A stretch of 64,000 bases of DNA from NCBI GenBank assembly GCA_025991245.1, contig BQMJ01000020.1, forward strand, positions 124,001 through 188,000. The letters are read 5' to 3'. The notes under the pieces are model-generated. The model ran no database searches and was not told the DNA's origin. It worked only from the letters and a program-made list of their open reading frames with translations. Origin of the DNA: Galdieria partita (Eukaryota; Rhodophyta; Bangiophyceae; Galdieriales; Galdieriaceae). Shown in pieces: positions 60,526 through 64,000 of the stretch; within the stretch, counting starts at the first letter, position 1, and each line of letters opens with the position of its first letter. Position numbers and translations under genes: made by a program.

Positions 60526-61662
60526 ATGACTTGTTTCTTATGCCCTTTTGTAAGGAGAACAAGTTGCTTTACCATTCTGCTTCCTCGACAACTTGGAGTA
60601 GCAAAAAGGAACTTGGTTCCTCAGCGTTACTTTGGTGAGCGAACTCTCACCTGCGTTGTTCGTCCCAAGTACCCCACTAGTCATCGAGTTTATACTTTGT
60701 CTTTTTACAGACATAAAAGTGAAAGTGTTGAACCAAGTTTGACTACTTTTCCTAATCCTATTATACTTCAGAACGGTGACAAAACCATACACTTGTTAGG
60801 CACAGCTCATGTTTCGGAAACAAGTGCCGACGAAGTACGCAAACTCATAAAAAGAGTACGACCACAACAGGTACGTAGCAGAAAGAACTGAAACACAGTC
60901 AATAATAGAGAAAGCCACCTCTAGGTGGTTGTAGAACTAGACGCTGACAGAGCCAGGAAATTGAGAGAGTCTCCTTCAGAAGAAAGAAGCTTTCCTGAAA
61001 TTTTCAAAATGTTTCTGGAAAAGGAAGTTCCAGTTTCTGCCAGACTTTTCGAACTTTCCATTCGTACGACATATTCTTTGTTGCGAAGAGCAGGTTTCGT
61101 TCCAGGGTTGGAGTTTTTAGCTGCAGTTGATGAAGCTCAAAGAATTCAAGCCCAAGTTGTATATGGAGACAGGCACTTCAAAGACACTGTAAAAAGAGTT
61201 GGAAAGGGGTTGGAAGGAAAACCCCTTTCTTTAATAAGACAACTTTTTCACGTCGATGCTTCAGAAGTAGAGCATATTTTTAGGGATTCTGGTGGTTTGC
61301 AAGGTTCAGTCGAGAAACTTTTGGACAGAAGAAATGTACAGCTGTTAGTTCAGTTCATGAGAAGAGCAGTACCACCACTAGCTCACGTATTGTTAGACGA
61401 AAGGGACTTGTATCTTTTAAGGGCACTCAAGTCGCAACCTGGTCCTCAAGTGGTTGGCGTAGTAAGTTAAATATTGTTCTCCAAAGTTGCATATGTTGAA
61501 TAACTCTTTTTTATTGCAAGGTTGGTATGGTGCGTATTGTAGTTTTGTAAAAAAAATAAGTTTGAAATTTACTTGAGCTAGGCTCATCTAGAAGGCATCG
61601 AAAGTAACTGGCACCTGGACTTGGAAACTATCCAAAGAAAAATTGATGAAATAGAAAAATAA
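60526..61662 (+). CDS. TraB-family protein (TRABD-like), organelle-targeted
   Basis: Member of the TraB/PrgY/GumN superfamily, likely metal-dependent and found in organelle membranes; biochemical role unsettled. Three exons from ATG 60526. Residues 1-75 are basic with Arg, Ser and aromatic residues (VRRTSCFTILLPRQLGVAKR), a presequence. The TraB core opens with IHLLGTAHVSETSADEVRKL and, after a 40-55 nt intron, VVVELDADRARKL; then YGDRHFKDTVKRVGKGL, HVLLDERDLYLLRAL and GPQVVGVV|GMAHLEGI, the C-terminal G-x-x-H motif. Start follows the GSS stop by one nucleotide, so its promoter must lie in GSS coding sequence, or the two are co-transcribed. A later ATG may be used. Confidence 0.82.
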
Positions 61663-61785
61663 CCGATATCTGTTGGTTCTTGACTATACAGTATTGACAA
61701 TTGTAGAATAGTGCTATCAAACGAGGAATATTATCGACTGCCAAAACTTTAACAAGCTTATCCGTTTTCTTCTATTGCCTATACA

Positions 61786-62379
61786 TCAGAAGATTGCATA
61801 TTTCCTGTTGGCACGACAACGTAAGTACAAATACTTTTTGCTCTCCTCTGCTTCTTGCATCCATTCATCGTACAAGATCTTGGCAAGTCCTTCACTCTGA
61901 TGAAGGTCAATTATCTCTCTAGCGAGGCGTTGGGTTGTTGACTCTTCCAACCTGTTCCTAGCAGCTTCCCTACGCAACTTTAAGTGACTTTCAACAAACT
62001 CATATTGTTTTAATAGTACCAAATAAAATCTGCCGCTTTTGTCCACTGTTGTGTTTGAGTCAACGTAGCAGGTACTGGTATAAACTTCTTTTTGACTTTG
62101 AAGTTTTTGGTTCCAATAGGGGGTGTGATTTTCAAAAATGCTTCGTGAACGAATTTCAAAGGACTATGCATACAAGTCAACATCTCAACTCTATTCTACA
62201 ACGTGCAAGCAAACTCACTTCTCTACCTGGGCTTCACTTTTGAGAAATTCTAAACAATCGTCCACTATTTTGCGAGTTTCCTTTCTGCTTGCTACCAACT
62301 CTCCATTTATCCTCATCATAGACTTTGATATTTTACTTAAAATAGGGTCCGTCGCAGCTAGGGTGGAAGCAACAGGCAT
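61786..62379 (-). CDS. Mitochondrial small-subunit ribosomal protein uS7
   Basis: Bacterial-type S7, a 16S-head primary binder. Three exons on the minus strand: ATG 62379 (MPVASTLAATDPILSKISKS, LEFLKSEAQVEN), then after a GTGAGT...GCATAG intron PLKFVHEAFLKITPPIGTKN, FKVKKKFIPVPATLTQTQQW, TKAADFIW, and after a 49-nt intron EAARNRLEESTTQRLAREII with DLHQSEGLAKILYDEWMQEA. The FxxALxxxxPxIGTK..KFxPVP pattern and RLAREIID match uS7m (compare human MRPS7). The basic RMAEANxxFAHYR ending is diverged. Only 23 bp separate its ATG from the MiaB stop. The middle exon uses a frame different from the longest open frame, so a naive call would miss it. Confidence 0.78.
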
Positions 62380-62402
62380 GGCAAATAACGGTATTTATTC
62401 TT

Positions 62403-64000
62403 CTAATGAAGTTGTTTCCCCAACAGACAAAATGCTCGAGCTTCCGTTATCATTACTTGTACCAATTTTCCTCTTTGACTTTCAATATTTCCTTGAAAAT
62501 AAACAACCTTATTTGTACGAGTTCTTCCAGTTACTTGACCAGGAAACTTCTCACTTTCTTTTTCAACCAAAACCTCTTCTATTCGCCCAAGGTATCTTTG
62601 GCTACGCAAATACGCATCTAGTTCATTTCTACGATTAATACGTCTTAAACGGTCCAATTTGATGGACTCTTCTATTTGATCTTCTCTCTTTGCTGCAGAT
62701 GTATTCGGTCGAGGAGAATAAGCAGCAGTATGTACTTGATCAAATTTTACTCTTTCCATAAGACGCAGCGTATCTTCAAACTGCTCTTCCGTCTCCCCCG
62801 GAAATCCTACTATGGCATCTGCTGTGATACTGGCATCAGGTATATACTTGTAGTTAATTAGATATAATACGGTTATTCAATATAGTAAAGCATACCTTGC
62901 GAATATTCTCCACTATTTGTAAATATCTCTCTGCTGTATATCCACGGGCCATGTTCTTCAACACTTGATTGTTTCCACTCTGAAATGGAATATGAAAATT
63001 TTCACACACTTTTTTCAATTCCGCACAGGCTTTGATAAGTCTTTCCGTGAAATAACGAGGATGTGATGTCGTGAATCTGAATCGTTCGATACCCTCCACA
63101 TCGTGAATATAGTACAACAAGTTTGTAAAATTCTCTCGAGGACGCCAGTCTCTTCCGTAAGCATCAATATTCTGACCTAAGAGAACAACCTCTTTGTAAC
63201 CCAATGATGCAAGATGACGAATTTCTTCCTTTATAGCTTCCTTCGAACGGCTTTGTTCTCTTCCACGAACAAAGGGAACTACACAATAAGTACAATTTTC
63301 ATTACAGCCGTAGATAATATTAACCCAGGCAGTAACGGAACTTTCTCTATGAGGTTGGAACAAGTCTTCCATAATATGCGTAGGCTCTGTAGCCACCAAC
63401 TGATACCCATTCCATACACTCACTAATAAATCACCAAGTCGGTTAGCATACTGTGGACCAACGACTAAATCTACCTCTGGTAGCCTGCGGATAAGTTTTT
63501 CTCCCTCTTGTTGAGCAACACAGCCCGCTACAATAATTGTCATTCGGGGATTCGATCTCTTTTTCTTGATAAACGAGCCCAGATGAGAGTATAGCTTCTG
63601 TTCAGCGTGTTCACGAATAGAACATGTGTTAATCAAGTACACATCCGCATTTATAGGATCCCAACGTAAACCCAATCCTCTCAATTCACTTTCCATTCTT
63701 TCAGAGTCAGCCTTGTTCATTTGACAGCCCAAAGTCTCAATATAATATGTTCTTGCTATTCCTTGTACCTCGCCGGCTTTTCCAAACCTTTCACGCAGAA
63801 AGGATACCTGCAAACTGTACTGAATGTCTTCAACTCTATAAACAAGCCAGCCGGTAGTAGTGCGCATTTTATGAACGGTGCGCGGAGGTTGTACAAAGAA
63901 TTGCTCTACAACTGTTCTATCTTTCACAGCCAACAAAGTAGTTGGGTTCTCTTCGTATGGCAAAAAAATCCAACCCAAGTCACCTCCTTTATCTTTCGAA
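62403..64000 (-). CDS. MiaB-type tRNA methylthiotransferase (partial, 5' end beyond right edge)
   Basis: Radical-SAM enzyme that adds a methylthio group to i6A37 in tRNA. The frame is open to the right edge without an ATG, so the start is outside. The UPF0004 domain has the three cluster cysteines: [59 protein letters not shown]. The radical-SAM motif is [20 protein letters not shown]. Further landmarks are [47 protein letters not shown]. After one intron at about 62845-62900 come [20 protein letters not shown] and [19 protein letters not shown]. The TRAM domain closes it ([33 protein letters not shown]). All six cysteines are present. The organelle is not decidable without the N-terminus. 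Confidence 0.92.

Overview
The window reads as nuclear DNA of a unicellular red alga, most likely a Galdieria-like cyanidiophyte. Base composition is AT-rich. Genes are packed nearly end to end on both strands. Most are split by very small GT-AG introns, typically about 38-85 nt. The gene set mixes mitochondrial functions (alternative oxidase, 2-oxoglutarate dehydrogenase E1, MMAA GTPase, glycine cleavage H protein, mitochondrial uS7) with plastid-type functions (HugZ/GluTR-binding-type protein, FMN-hydrolase-like HAD, MiaB-type enzyme, Maf). I found no tRNA, rRNA, CRISPR array, transposon or viral remnant. The organism is inferred from protein families and intron style, not from a search.

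Layout. 1-10.5 kb: N-terminal half of the DNA polymerase zeta catalytic subunit (REV3, cut by the left edge), MPDU1-like PQ-loop protein, a transportin-3/importin-13 type karyopherin, a membrane RING-H2 E3, a VOC/glyoxalase protein, a GNAT acetyltransferase and a Maf nucleotide pyrophosphatase. 10.5-11.9 kb: the largest gene-poor stretch. 11.9-21 kb: amino-acid permease, FMC1-like assembly factor, a sestrin, a second VOC protein, a glycine-rich membrane protein, PRMT1, a 63-residue YABBY/HMG-like protein and a divergent linker histone H1. 21-36.5 kb: agmatine deiminase, AATF/BFR2, exportin-2 (CSE1), HugZ-like protein, HAD phosphatase, two tandem BAR-domain proteins (one with a WW domain), aldo-keto reductase. 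36.7-48.4 kb: ER glucosidase I (GH63), a DUF2439 protein, type II peroxiredoxin, an unrecognised protein, a ZnT zinc transporter, MMAA and a hormone-sensitive-lipase homologue. 48.4-64 kb: OGDH E1, PNO1, dynamin-related GTPase, alternative oxidase, GcvH, glutathione synthetase, TraB-family protein, mitochondrial uS7 and MiaB (cut by the right edge).

Common threads are organelle energy metabolism (OGDH, MMAA, AOX, GcvH, FMC1, uS7, a dynamin likely to act in fission), redox and stress control (sestrin, PrxII, glutathione synthetase), nuclear transport and ribosome assembly (exportin-2, transportin, AATF, PNO1), and chromatin (H1, the HMG-like protein, PRMT1). The most interesting items are the sestrin with an altered catalytic triad and leucine pocket, the lipase that keeps the HSL-specific N-terminal domain, three head-to-head gene pairs whose start codons are only 32-33 bp apart, and a GNAT/VOC pair joined by an in-frame TAG. 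Exon joins were worked out by eye from reading frame, GT-AG signals and family conservation.
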